From the NCBI GenBank assembly GCA_024653385.1, contig JANLFZ010000216.1:924-10001 (forward strand): DNA of 9,078 nucleotides, in the 5' to 3' direction. The stretch is from Thermoguttaceae bacterium. GTDB lineage: Bacteria; Planctomycetota; Planctomycetia; Pirellulales; Thermoguttaceae. Shown here in pieces: positions 1 through 7,400 of the stretch. The notes beneath the pieces are model-generated. The model saw only the letters and a list, made by a program, of their open reading frames with translations, had not been told where the DNA came from and did not search any database. The position numbers and the translations under genes are program-made. Each line of letters begins with the position of its first letter. Position 1 is the stretch's first letter.

Positions 1-2
1 AG

Positions 3-98
3 CCCGATGGATCCTTCACCCTGACCGCCCTGGCGTGGGATGCGATCTCGTCGGTCGTGGTCCGTCGAGCAAAACGCCTGCCCGCAGGCGGCGTGTGA
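3..98 (+). CDS. Possible C-terminal end of an upstream gene (partial)
   Basis: The third forward frame is open from the window edge to a TGA at 96-98 and encodes about 31 residues, beginning PDGSFTLTALAW and ending RLPAGGV. The composition looks protein-like (alternating hydrophobic residues, a basic VVVRRAKR stretch), and about three quarters of third codon positions are G or C, as in the real genes here. No start is in view and I do not recognise the family. If real, it converges on the ACT-domain gene that ends at 141. A chance open frame in G+C-rich DNA is a realistic alternative. Confidence 0.35.
   Translation, partial: PDGSFTLTALAWDAISSVVVRRAKRLPAGGV
71..90 (-). terminator. Possible intrinsic terminator of the ACT-domain gene
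   Basis: CGCCTG (75-80) pairs with CAGGCG (85-90) around a four-base loop. Read on the minus strand, the stem is followed by TTTT (74-71). It lies about 50 bases beyond the stop of the minus-strand ACT gene, a suitable place for an intrinsic terminator. The T-tract is short, and the hairpin overlaps the possible partial gene at 3-98, so it could be coincidental coding sequence. Confidence 0.35.
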
Positions 99-140
99 CG
101 CCGACCGAACACGCATCCTCCCGGTGCGGGCCGTGGTTGC

Positions 141-632
141 TTATTCGTCCTCCACGAGGTCGCCCTCGGTAATCATGCTGAAGCCTTTCGATCCGAGGGT
201 CTCCAGGCCCGCGTCAATATTGTCGACCATCAGCGCCACGGCGGGCCGACCACGTGGTCGAACCAACAGCGGATAGGCTTGCACAATATTCACCTCGGCC
301 TGGAGCAACGCCGTGCAGATCTGGAGGAGCGGCTGAGGACCGTCGGGAAGTTCGACCCCGATCAGGTCGCTTTCGATGATCGCCAGGCCCGCACGCTCGA
401 GGATCTCTCTTCCCTCCTCGGGGTGGCTTAACAGGAACCGCACGAAGGCGCACTCGGCGGCATCGGTGATCGACAGGGCCACGATGCGCACCGTGCTGCC
501 CTCGAATCGGCGAACCACTTCCAAGAGCTGGCCGACCCGGTTTTCGAGAAATACGGTAAACTGCCGGATCGATGGATAGTTCCGGCCGCGCACGGTCGAC
601 ACGCCCGTCCCGGCACCCGCGTCGGTGCTCAT
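141..632 (-). CDS. Tandem ACT-domain protein (putative amino-acid-binding regulator)
   Basis: A 163-residue protein with two ACT-like halves. Residues about 22-90 begin IRQFTVFLENRVGQLLEVV, the classic first strand and helix of an ACT domain. Residues about 91-160 form a second half (GVELPDG, then a helix LLQICTALL, strands, and KGFSMITEGDL). ACT domains usually bind small ligands, often amino acids, and regulate enzymes or transcription; no enzymatic domain is attached. Such short proteins are sometimes annotated as acetolactate synthase small subunit, but nothing here supports that role. The ATG at 632 is preferred because GGAGG (647-643) sits 10 bases upstream. The same frame is open to an ATG at 812, but that extension looks non-protein-like and would begin inside the promoter candidate. 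The gene is monocistronic here and divergent from the thioesterase. The family is fairly sure; the function is not. Confidence 0.8.
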   Translation of the reverse strand: MSTDAGAGTGVSTVRGRNYPSIRQFTVFLENRVGQLLEVVRRFEGSTVRIVALSITDAAECAFVRFLLSHPEEGREILERAGLAIIESDLIGVELPDGPQPLLQICTALLQAEVNIVQAYPLLVRPRGRPAVALMVDNIDAGLETLGSKGFSMITEGDLVEDE

Positions 633-783
633 CGCTATGGTCCCTCCAACGAAACGGTCGGTACGCTGGCCAATGCGCCGTGGGGCCTTCCGGAGACGGG
701 AACAATCACCTTGCCGATGCTGAACGCTTTGCCTCCCCCACAGAGCAAGCCACGATCCAGTGGTCGCCTCCGGACAGCCTCTA

Positions 784-812
784 AATATAGTCGCTGCAAA
801 TCTTTCACTCAA
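784..812 (-). promoter_or_regulatory. Sigma70-like promoter for the ACT-domain gene
   Basis: On the minus strand, TTGAGT (812-807) and TATATT (789-784) are separated by exactly 17 bases. Each matches four or five of six consensus positions. Transcription would start near 777, giving a leader of about 145 bases before the ATG at 632. The same A+T-rich patch read on the plus strand contains TATAGT (786-791), a possible -10 element for the divergent thioesterase gene, but no matching -35 is evident. Confidence 0.45.
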
Positions 813-829
813 CGGGAGACCGACTGCCG

Positions 830-1258
830 ATGCTCCGCGAGCATGCTATCGAGGTCCGGGTGCGCTACCAAGAGTGCGACCCGATGGGCTACTTGCACCA
901 CGCCAACTACTTCGTCCTGTTCGAGATGGGTCGAACCGAACTACTTCGGGCTTCGGGTGGCAACTACCGCCAAATGGAGGAACAAGGGATCTTCGTTGTC
1001 GTGGTCAAGGCCGACTGCCGCTACCACCGCCCGGCCCGTTACGATGACGTCCTCCGCATTGTCACCACCGTCACGCGAGTCACGAGCGCCACGATCGAAC
1101 ACGAGTACCAAGTGACGCGCGACGGCGAGTTGTTGGCAACCGGCCACGTGGTGCTCGCTGCCGTGGATCGACAGGGTAGGATCCGCGCCGTACCCGACTG
1201 GCTCAAACTGGATTCGATCGACGGGATATCGGCCCTGGACCACCAGCAGATGCCGTAG
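830..1258 (+). CDS. Acyl-CoA thioesterase, YbgC/4HBT hotdog family
   Basis: A 142-residue single-domain hotdog protein, the usual length for the YbgC/4-hydroxybenzoyl-CoA thioesterase family, which hydrolyses acyl-CoA thioesters in the cytoplasm. The N-terminal signature is clear: RYQECDPMGYLHHANY followed by a helix with FEMGRTELLR. Asp17 lies at the catalytic aspartate position of this family. The central VKADCRYHRPARYDD and the later GELLATGHVVLAAVD segments match the family's sheet. GGGAG (814-818) lies 11 bases before the ATG. In many proteobacteria ybgC sits beside the tol-pal genes; no such genes are here, so the substrate cannot be inferred from context. The gene diverges from the ACT gene, and the downstream nitrilase-like gene converges on it. 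Confidence 0.88.
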   Translation: MLREHAIEVRVRYQECDPMGYLHHANYFVLFEMGRTELLRASGGNYRQMEEQGIFVVVVKADCRYHRPARYDDVLRIVTTVTRVTSATIEHEYQVTRDGELLATGHVVLAAVDRQGRIRAVPDWLKLDSIDGISALDHQQMP

Positions 1259-1362
1259 GATGCGTGGCTGCACGCACGCAGAGCGCGGGTTGTAGGTTTC
1301 CCAAGCCGACGCCGCAGGGGCACAAGCACGCCCTCTACTGGTCAAAATCACTCTTAATAGCC

Positions 1363-1407
1363 CTGATCACACAACCATGATTAGCGGCAAGGCAAAAGAT
1401 TTTTTTT
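1363..1407 (+). terminator. Weak terminator candidate: stem-loop then eight T
   Basis: CTGATCA (1363-1369) pairs with TGATTAG (1378-1384), with one G-T wobble and an eight-base loop. A run of eight T follows at 1400-1407. The 15-base gap between stem and T-run is too long for a standard intrinsic terminator, so this may be only partly functional. It lies about 105 bases beyond the thioesterase stop. Confidence 0.25.
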
Positions 1408-1465
1408 GTGGATTACACGGCGCGGCACCTCGTTACATTAAGTATATGGGCGGGGCGGGACATGG

Positions 1466-1563
1466 CCGCTGCCGCGGTCTTACACAGCGGGGCCGGATAG
1501 GGGGGGTAAATCCGGTTGGGCGACAGGTGAAGGCCGGCGGGTTCGAACCTCGGACCCGCCGGC
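1466..1563. other. Three consecutive stem-loops (possible structured RNA or bidirectional terminator)
   Basis: Stem 1 pairs CCGCTG (1466-1471) with CAGCGG (1485-1490). Stem 2 pairs CCGGAT (1493-1498) with ATCCGG (1510-1515), enclosing a loop with seven G in a row. Stem 3 is a perfect 10-bp stem, GCCGGCGGGT (1533-1542) with ACCCGCCGGC (1554-1563), with an 11-base loop. The third stem starts about 30 bases beyond the nitrilase stop on the minus strand and could help end that transcript, although no T-tract follows. GGTTCGAACC (1540-1549) is a perfect palindrome resembling a tRNA T-loop, but no tRNA cloverleaf could be built around it. Confidence 0.45.
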
Positions 1564-1594
1564 GATTTCAATTCCCGCTGCTGCTCCGGCATCG

Positions 1595-3304
1595 TCATCG
1601 CTTGGGTGCCAACACCGCGTAAAGCGAGGGACGCCGAGCCGCTAGAATCGCCTCTCGCAAATCATTGGCCGATCGAGGCATCTCCGTGGGCTGATACTCC
1701 GGAAGATAGCCACCAGGCTTGTGGGGGTCATAGATGCGCAGATAGCGGAGCGGCCGGTCCGCATCGAGATCAATCACCGCCGACACAATGCCCGCCCTGC
1801 GATACTCCGATCGGGCGACGACCGCCCCCGTCGGGTCCACAATCATGCTCCGGTGAATTACCTCGGTAGAGGGGTGTGTTGATTCCACCAAGAAGTAGAC
1901 GCCATCCATGGCGCGCGAGATGTCCCGCAGATTGCGGAATAACGCGTCAGGGCCCCAGCTCTGCGTTGGCGTGAACACGATGTCGGCGCCTTGGATGGCA
2001 TAACACCGATCCAGTTCGACCATCCATTCGTCGGCGCAGATCCTGGCGGCAACGCGCCCGAAATCGGTCTCGAAAACGGGGGCCGCCTCGCCGGGCACTT
2101 GTTCGTCGTGGGTCTTGGCGATCTTGAAGTAACGGCCAACCTCCTGGCCGTCGCGACCAAAGAGGATGGCCTCGTTGCGCTCGATGCGGTCAATCACCCC
2201 GGCCACCAAGACGTACATGCGGTACTGGCGCGCTTTCTCGGCCACCCGCGCGAGGTTCTTCTTCGCGGTCGCGGTCATGGTCTCGATCTGCTTCTTGTCC
2301 GGCCCGGCAATCCAAACGAACTCGTAGGTCGAGACGATGTCGCTTCCCAGCCGGCCGGCCTCGTCGAGCCGGGCCACGAGGTCGTCGATGCCCAGGTGCG
2401 CCTCGATCGCGCTGACACGGATGCGGCGCTTGGCCCACGGTCGCTTGGGCGGCAACTGCACCGGCGCGGTGATCGCGGCAAAGGCGGGGCTCCGATTGGG
2501 CGATCGGCCGGGGCTTAGGCTGGCCTTTGCAAGGCTCGCCGTCGCCACGCCGCCCGTCCGCGCCGTGCTGGCGATCCGCTGACCCTCCCGGTCGATCACG
2601 TACGCCCGGCCGATCGGGCAGCCGCAATAAGGCGGATAGAAATTGGTGATCCATCCAGGGCCACGGTACGCGTATCGGGCACAAGCGATGACGATCCCAT
2701 AATCGGCCGCACGACCCTGCGATGGAAAATCCTGGGCGTACTCGTCTTCGACAGGTTCCGGCGCCTGCGACCACAGCACCACGCGCGCCCCCTGGGCCGC
2801 GTACACCAGATCGATCTCCGGAAAAAAGCGATCCGTGCCGATCCGCATGGCCACGGGACCAAACTCCGTGGGAAAGACCGGCAACTCGTCGCCCAAATCG
2901 ATCGCCTCGTCCGGCATCTTGTGCGACTTGCGGTACTTCCCGACCAGCCGCCCCTGGCGATCGAGCAGAAACGACGTGAGGTACGTCTTGCTCCCGTCGC
3001 GCTCGCGCAGGTTGGCGACCACGTACATCTTGTGCTTCTGGGCGGCCTGGGCGAGGGCTTCGCTTGTGGGCCCGGGAATCGGCTCGCCCTGGCCTCGCAC
3101 GCACTCCTGCGGCAGCAGGACGAGATCGGCCCCTTGAGCCGCCGCCTCGCGCACGTGCCCAAGCACCGCCGCCAAGGTGCGGCCTTCGTCGCTCCACACT
3201 TGCGAGACCACGCTGATCCGCACGACTTCCGCGCCGCGAAGCGCCGGGGCATGCAGCACCGCGACCAGGGCAACGAGCAACGCCCCCAAAAGACACTTGC
3301 GCAT
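1595..3304 (-). CDS. Exported double nitrilase-domain (carbon-nitrogen hydrolase) protein
   Basis: A 569-residue protein with an N-terminal signal peptide (MRKCLLGALLVALVAVLHAP; cleavage probably near residue 25). Two carbon-nitrogen hydrolase domains follow, about 26-260 and 293-515. This family uses a Glu-Lys-Cys triad to hydrolyse nitrile or amide C-N bonds. The second domain appears to keep all three: Glu328 (STYEF), Lys394 or Lys397 (GRYFKIAKTHDE) and Cys423 (RICADEW). The first keeps Glu67 (LLPQE) and Lys126 (GKYRKSHK) but has Gly156 (RIGTDRFFPE) where Cys is expected, so it is probably inactive. Typical single-domain members have about 260-300 residues, so this is a duplication and fusion. 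The ATG at 3304 is chosen because it begins the signal peptide and AGGAGG (3315-3310) precedes it by five bases; the frame stays open to 3409 but that part is not protein-like. The substrate is unknown, and export is unusual for a mostly cytoplasmic family. Confidence 0.85.
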   Translation of the reverse strand: MRKCLLGALLVALVAVLHAPALRGAEVVRISVVSQVWSDEGRTLAAVLGHVREAAAQGADLVLLPQECVRGQGEPIPGPTSEALAQAAQKHKMYVVANLRERDGSKTYLTSFLLDRQGRLVGKYRKSHKMPDEAIDLGDELPVFPTEFGPVAMRIGTDRFFPEIDLVYAAQGARVVLWSQAPEPVEDEYAQDFPSQGRAADYGIVIACARYAYRGPGWITNFYPPYCGCPIGRAYVIDREGQRIASTARTGGVATASLAKASLSPGRSPNRSPAFAAITAPVQLPPKRPWAKRRIRVSAIEAHLGIDDLVARLDEAGRLGSDIVSTYEFVWIAGPDKKQIETMTATAKKNLARVAEKARQYRMYVLVAGVIDRIERNEAILFGRDGQEVGRYFKIAKTHDEQVPGEAAPVFETDFGRVAARICADEWMVELDRCYAIQGADIVFTPTQSWGPDALFRNLRDISRAMDGVYFLVESTHPSTEVIHRSMIVDPTGAVVARSEYRRAGIVSAVIDLDADRPLRYLRIYDPHKPGGYLPEYQPTEMPRSANDLREAILAARRPSLYAVLAPKR

Positions 3305-3436
3305 GATGGCCTCCTCCACCCAGCGATCTGCCGGACTCCAACCACTGCGGGCACCGCGGCTTGACCCCACCCAGAGACCATGGCAGGAAGCCGCTCCGGG
3401 CAGGAACATGGCTAGCCCGGCGGCCGGGTTGGCGCG

Positions 3437-3465
3437 ATTCTATACCATGAGGCGGGACCGCGAAA
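3437..3465 (-). promoter_or_regulatory. Weak promoter candidate for the nitrilase-like gene
   Basis: On the minus strand TAGAAT (3442-3437), overlapping TATAGA (3444-3439), stands out in very G+C-rich surroundings. A poor -35 match, TTTCGC (3465-3460), lies 17 bases upstream. It would give a leader of roughly 125 bases. Only the -10 is convincing. Confidence 0.25.
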
Positions 3466-3605
3466 AGCGCCGGGAATCGCCCGTACCCAAACGACATCCG
3501 GTGCCTCGTACAATCGGCTGACACCGCTTGCCGCCCCGGCCGCCAATTGGGGATACTCCAGGTACACTTCGACGTTGGTCACGCACGTCCTGCGTCGGCA
3601 AGTCG

Positions 3606-3619
3606 CAAGTACTTGTACT
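3606..3619. promoter_or_regulatory. Overlapping palindromes, possible operator
   Basis: CAAGTACTTG (3606-3615) is a perfect 10-base palindrome. It overlaps a second inverted repeat, AGTAC-TT-GTACT (3608-3619). The site lies in the divergent region about 110 bases upstream of the sigma-gene promoter candidate. It could bind a dimeric regulator, but it matches no operator I can name. Confidence 0.3.
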
Positions 3620-3730
3620 GGTTGTCGTTGAGGCTGTGGCTTTGTCGTCGCAACGTCTTTAACATCAAATGGTTGTGACGCAGTTCTTTCTCGCCTGCCG
3701 ACGCCCAGTCAGGGACGAGTGTTCGGGCGA

Positions 3731-3758
3731 TTGTAGTGTCCGGCGGGTGACGTAGAAT
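3731..3758 (+). promoter_or_regulatory. Sigma70-like promoter for the sigma-kinase operon
   Basis: TTGTAG (3731-3736) and TAGAAT (3753-3758) are 16 bases apart. The -10 matches five of six consensus bases, the -35 its first three. Transcription would begin near 3765, about 33 bases before the ATG at 3798. No GGAACTT-type -35, typical of many ECF promoters, is visible, so autoregulation by the encoded sigma factor is not evident. Confidence 0.4.
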
Positions 3759-3797
3759 GGAGGACATCCGAGGGACCCAAAATGCAGGGTGCGCCCT

Positions 3798-4355
3798 ATG
3801 CACGAGGTCACCCGCATCCTCTCTGCCATCGAGCAAGGCGACCCGCAGGCCGCCGAGCAGCTCCTGCCGCTGGTCTATGACGAGCTGCGCCGCTTGGCGG
3901 CCGAGAAGATGGCCCGAGAGAAGCCGGGGCAAACGCTCGAGGCCACGGCACTGGTCCACGAGGCGTACATCCGCCTGGTAGATGTCGAGAAAGCCCAGCA
4001 CTGGGACTCGCGCGGTCACTTCTTTGCCGCTGCGGCCGAGGCCATGCGGCGGATTCTTACCGAAAACGCCAGGCGAAAGGCCTGCGTCAAGCGAGGCGGA
4101 GGATGGCACCGAGTGGACCTGGACGATCTCGACCTGCCCACGAAGTTGGCCCCGGAGCGACTATTAGACCTGGACGAGGCGATCGAAAAGCTCTCGGGAG
4201 AAGATGAGGCCGCGGGCCGCCTGGTCAAGATCATGTACTTTGCCGGCCTCACGATCGAGCAGGCGGCCGCGGTTCTCGGCATATCCGTCGCAACCGCTTA
4301 CCGACACTGGGCTTATGCGCGAGCCTGGTTGCAGTGCGAACTGAACCGCGAGTGA
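3798..4355 (+). CDS. ECF-like RNA polymerase sigma factor, kinase-associated type
   Basis: A 185-residue sigma factor resembling the ECF-like family common in planctomycetes and acidobacteria (Pfam Sigma70_ECF / TIGR02999 type). Region 2 covers about 1-95: MHEVTRILSAIEQGD, then ALVHEAYIRLVD for region 2.2. Region 4 covers about 128-182, with a helix-turn-helix in LTIEQAAAVLGISVATAYRH. The acidic DAED motif usually preceding this part of region 2.2 reads EATA (48-51), with Thr50 inside it. In known sigma factors with this change (EcfK, EcfP), a phosphorylated threonine supplies the negative charge needed to bind core polymerase. No anti-sigma gene is adjacent; a Ser/Thr kinase gene follows after 98 bases. 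A GTG at 3789 in the same frame is possible, but the ATG matches the usual family start and has AGGG (3786-3789) eight bases upstream. Confidence 0.92.
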   Translation: MHEVTRILSAIEQGDPQAAEQLLPLVYDELRRLAAEKMAREKPGQTLEATALVHEAYIRLVDVEKAQHWDSRGHFFAAAAEAMRRILTENARRKACVKRGGGWHRVDLDDLDLPTKLAPERLLDLDEAIEKLSGEDEAAGRLVKIMYFAGLTIEQAAAVLGISVATAYRHWAYARAWLQCELNRE

Positions 4356-4435
4356 CTTTTCCGCGGATTTCGAGAATGTTTCGCTCGCCCGTGAGAAAAT
4401 CGAGGGCGAAAAGTCGCATTGCCTAGTAGGGGCAA
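4354..4435 (+). promoter_or_regulatory. Inverted repeats in the sigma-kinase intergenic leader
   Basis: GACTTTTC (4354-4361), which overlaps the sigma stop codon, is perfectly complementary to GAAAAGTC (4408-4415). Shorter complementary pieces lie inside it, for example TTTCGC near 4379 with GCGAAA near 4406. A second small hairpin, TTGCC (4419-4423) with GGCAA (4431-4435), lies just before the GGGAG (4437-4441) that precedes the kinase start. These could fold the mRNA between the two genes and set kinase expression relative to the sigma factor. No T-tract follows, so it is not an obvious terminator. Confidence 0.4.
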
Positions 4436-4453
4436 CGGGAGACGCCGCGACCG

Positions 4454-7400
4454 ATGGGCTACAACTCTGCCGACGTGAAGTCGATCTTTCTCGATGCCAT
4501 CGAGCACCCGCCCGACCAACGGGCGGCCTATCTTGACAGCGTCTGCGCTGAAAACGCGCCGCTGCGGGCCCGCGTGGAAGAGCTGCTCCAAGCCCACGCC
4601 CAACTGGGTGGCCATCGCCGTCCTCCGGCCAGCACGTCTCAAGGGGCGCGGTGCGAAACCATCATCGTCGAAAGGCTGGATCAGACCATCGGCCGGTACA
4701 GACTCTTGGACGAGATCGGCGAAGGGGGTATGGGGGTGGTCTACCTGGCCGAGCAGCAAGAGCCGGTCCGCCGGCCGGTGGCCTTGAAGGTCATCAAGCC
4801 GGGCATGGACACCCGAGCGGTGGTCGCCCGCTTCGAGGCCGAGCGCCAGGCCCTGGCCCTGATGGACCACCCCAACATCGCCCACGTATTCGACGCGGGG
4901 GAGACCGACTCGGGCCGGCCGTATTTCGTCATGGAGTTGGTGCAAGGACTGCCGCTAACCGACTATTGCGACGAATACCGCCTCCCCACGCGAGAGCGGC
5001 TGGATCTGTTCGTCCAAGTCTGCCGGGCCGTCGAGCACGCCCACCAGAAGGGCATCATCCACCGCGACCTCAAGCCCTCGAACGTGATTGTCGCCGTGCG
5101 CGACGGCACGGCGGTGCCTAAGATCATCGACTTCGGGATCGCCAAGGCCACTGGCCGGGGTCTTGCCCAGGAGCCGCACACCACCGGGCTGGGCGTCTTG
5201 ATCGGCACGCCGCTCTACATGAGCCCGGAGCAGGCGGGCTTGGACGGCGCGGACGTCGATACGCGCAGCGACGTGTATTCCTTGGGCGTGATCCTCTACA
5301 AACTGCTGACCGGCACCACGCCGCTGGAGCAGCAGCGGGCGCGGGAGGCGGGCTACGACGAGGTCCGGCGGATGATCCGCGAGGAGGAGCCGCCCCGGCC
5401 GAGCGACCGGATCAGCACGTTGGACGAGACGGCCGCGGCCACGCTCTGTGACGAGCGCCGGACCGACGCGGCGAGACTTCGCCGCTCGCTTCGCCACGAC
5501 CTCGACTGGATCGTCATGAAGGCCCTGGAGAAGGACCGCGCGCGGCGCTATCAGACGGCCGGCGAGTTCGCGCGGGACGTCGAGCGATATCTGGCCGATG
5601 AGCCGATCGAGGCCCGGCCGCCGGGGCTGGGCGACCGCGCGGCGAGGTGGGCACGCCGCCACCGGCCGCTGGTCTGGTCGGCAGCGGTCCTCGTGGCGGC
5701 ATGTGCTCTCGGATCGCTGGTCAGCACGCTGCTGATCGCGGGGGCGTACGACGAGAAGAATCGGCAGTTGGAGGCCACGAGTCGTGCCGAGCAGTTGGCC
5801 AACCAGCAACGCGACCTGGCACAACAGCAGAAGCGGCTGGCGGAAGAACAGAAGAAAGAAGCCCTTCGCCAGCGCGACGCCGCCGAAAACGGCCGTTACG
5901 TCGCCGACATGCGCCTGGCCCGACACCACTGGAACTCGGGGCAATCCGCGCGGGTGCTCCAAGTGCTAAGCGCCCAGGTCCCTCGGCCGGGTCGCGCCGA
6001 CCCGCGAGGCTGGGAGTGGCACTACTTGTTGTCGCAGTGCTGCACCGAGCGGCTGGCCTTCCCGTTCCAGTCCGCGCAAACGGTCGCGTGGAGCCCGGAC
6101 GGAAAACACCTTGCCACTCACACCCATCTCGAAGGGGCGTGGATCGATTGGGTGAGCATCTGGGACGCGAGCACCGGAAAACGCAAGGCGGTGCTGAAAC
6201 TCGGCCTTGAGGGAATCCAAGCGATCTGCTGGAGCCCCGGCGGCCAGCACCTCGCAGCGGCCACCGATGACGGCCGGATCGGGATCTACGACACCGCCTC
6301 GGGGAACCTCGTCCGGTGGCTTCCGGGCCATGAGGAGGCCTGCTTCGCGCTCGATTGGAACCCCGATGGCGTTCGGCTGGCCTCGGGCGGCACGGACGGC
6401 ACCATCCACATTTGGGATACCCGCAGCGGAAAGGCCCTCTCCACGCTGACGGCCCCGGGCAAGGTCGTCTGGTCGTTGGACTGGCACCCTGCGGGCCAAC
6501 ACTTGCTCGCCGTGCTTGGCGTCAACCCGAACATTGCCCAGGAATTGAAGATCTGGGACGTGTCGACGGGCGCGCAGGTTGTCGGCTGGCCCACCAATGG
6601 ACAGCGCGCGGCCTTCAGTCCCGACGGCACTCGGGTCGCGTGGGGCGCCCTCCTGGCCCGCGTCACCGACTGGAAGACCGGCCGGCTGATTTCTTCGTTC
6701 CAGCAGCGCGGAGACCAGGGCTCGGCCTGGAGCCCCGCCGGAAGCCGCCTGGCGTCGCCCGCCGACGGCGGCCCGCTCCACATCTGGGATGCCGGGACGG
6801 GGCACGAGATCGTGTCGCTTCCCGCCCGAATGGCCCCTGGCGGGCGCGTTGCCTGGAGCACGAAAGGGTCGCTTCTGGCCGCGGGCTGCGAGCGCCGGAC
6901 AGTCGCGGTGTGGGATGTCGACGCGGCCCGGCAGGCCCTCACGCTGCCGACCGGCCAGCAAGACCGGTACGCCCTGGCGGTCCGGTTCAGCCCCGATGGG
7001 AAGCGTCTCTTGGCCGGCATACGGTGGGGACTGCTCAAGGTTTACGACGCGCAATCCGGCGCGGCGACGCTTACCCTGCAACAGCCCGTGCAAACGTGGA
7101 TCCGCTGCGTGGCCTGGTCTCCCGACGGAAGGCGATTCGCGGCGCCCCGCGACGACGGCGTGGTTACCGCCACCAATTCGCTGGTGCTGATCTACGACGC
7201 GGCGACCGGCAACCCGGTCAGTCCGCAATTGATGTGCGAAGATCAGATTGCGATGCGATCGCTCGCCTGGAGCCCTGACGGCAAGACGATCGCGGTCGGC
7301 CTGCGGAAGGACCTCCCCGGCGTCCCCTTCGGTCGCGGTCGTGTGGTGCTGTTCTCCGCCGATACCGGCGAACAGATCGCCGCCTTGCCCTATGCCGATT

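Larger units (their letters stand above)
1259..1594. other. Gene-free convergent region with several stem-loops
   Basis: This 336-base stretch lies between the stops of the thioesterase and the nitrilase-like gene. I see no credible coding frame. Its left part (about 1320-1450) is clearly richer in A+T than the genes, with a run of eight T at 1400-1407. Its right part (1449-1563) is very G+C-rich and holds three consecutive stem-loops. A small stem (TGCGTG 1261-1266 with CACGCA 1271-1276, loop GCTG) begins two bases after the thioesterase stop. Confidence 0.7.
3305..3797. other. Divergent regulatory region between nitrilase and sigma genes
   Basis: This stretch of about 490 bases separates two divergent genes. 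It holds the nitrilase ribosome binding site (3317-3310), the weak minus-strand promoter near 3440, the palindrome at 3606-3619 and the plus-strand promoter at 3731-3758. The part from about 3590 to 3740 is less G+C-rich than the genes. Open frames across it are antisense extensions of neighbouring genes, and I find none convincing. Confidence 0.55.

Noticed and set aside
633..812. Longer ACT-gene start at 812 (60 extra residues)
   Set aside because: The extension is rich in Arg, Trp, Gln and Cys without protein-like pattern, overlaps the promoter candidate, and the ATG at 632 has a strong GGAGG site.
1449..1563. tRNA or selenocysteine tRNA suggested by GGTTCGAACC and a near-complementary end pair
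   Set aside because: The T-stem would carry a mismatch, no anticodon arm of 5 bp with a 7-base loop exists, total length is about 112 bases, and no CCA follows.
2190..3524. 444-residue minus-strand open frame over the nitrilase-like gene
   Set aside because: It is Arg/Gly/Pro-rich shadow coding in another frame of the same strand; the nitrilase frame carries recognisable motifs.
3789..3797. GTG at 3789 as the sigma start
   Set aside because: It adds only three residues; the ATG at 3798 fits the usual family start and has a better-spaced AGGG upstream.
3579..4109. 176-residue minus-strand open frame across the sigma start and its upstream region
   Set aside because: Most of it is antisense to the sigma gene. 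The last 50 or so residues look less biased, but there is no ribosome binding site, internal start or recognisable family.
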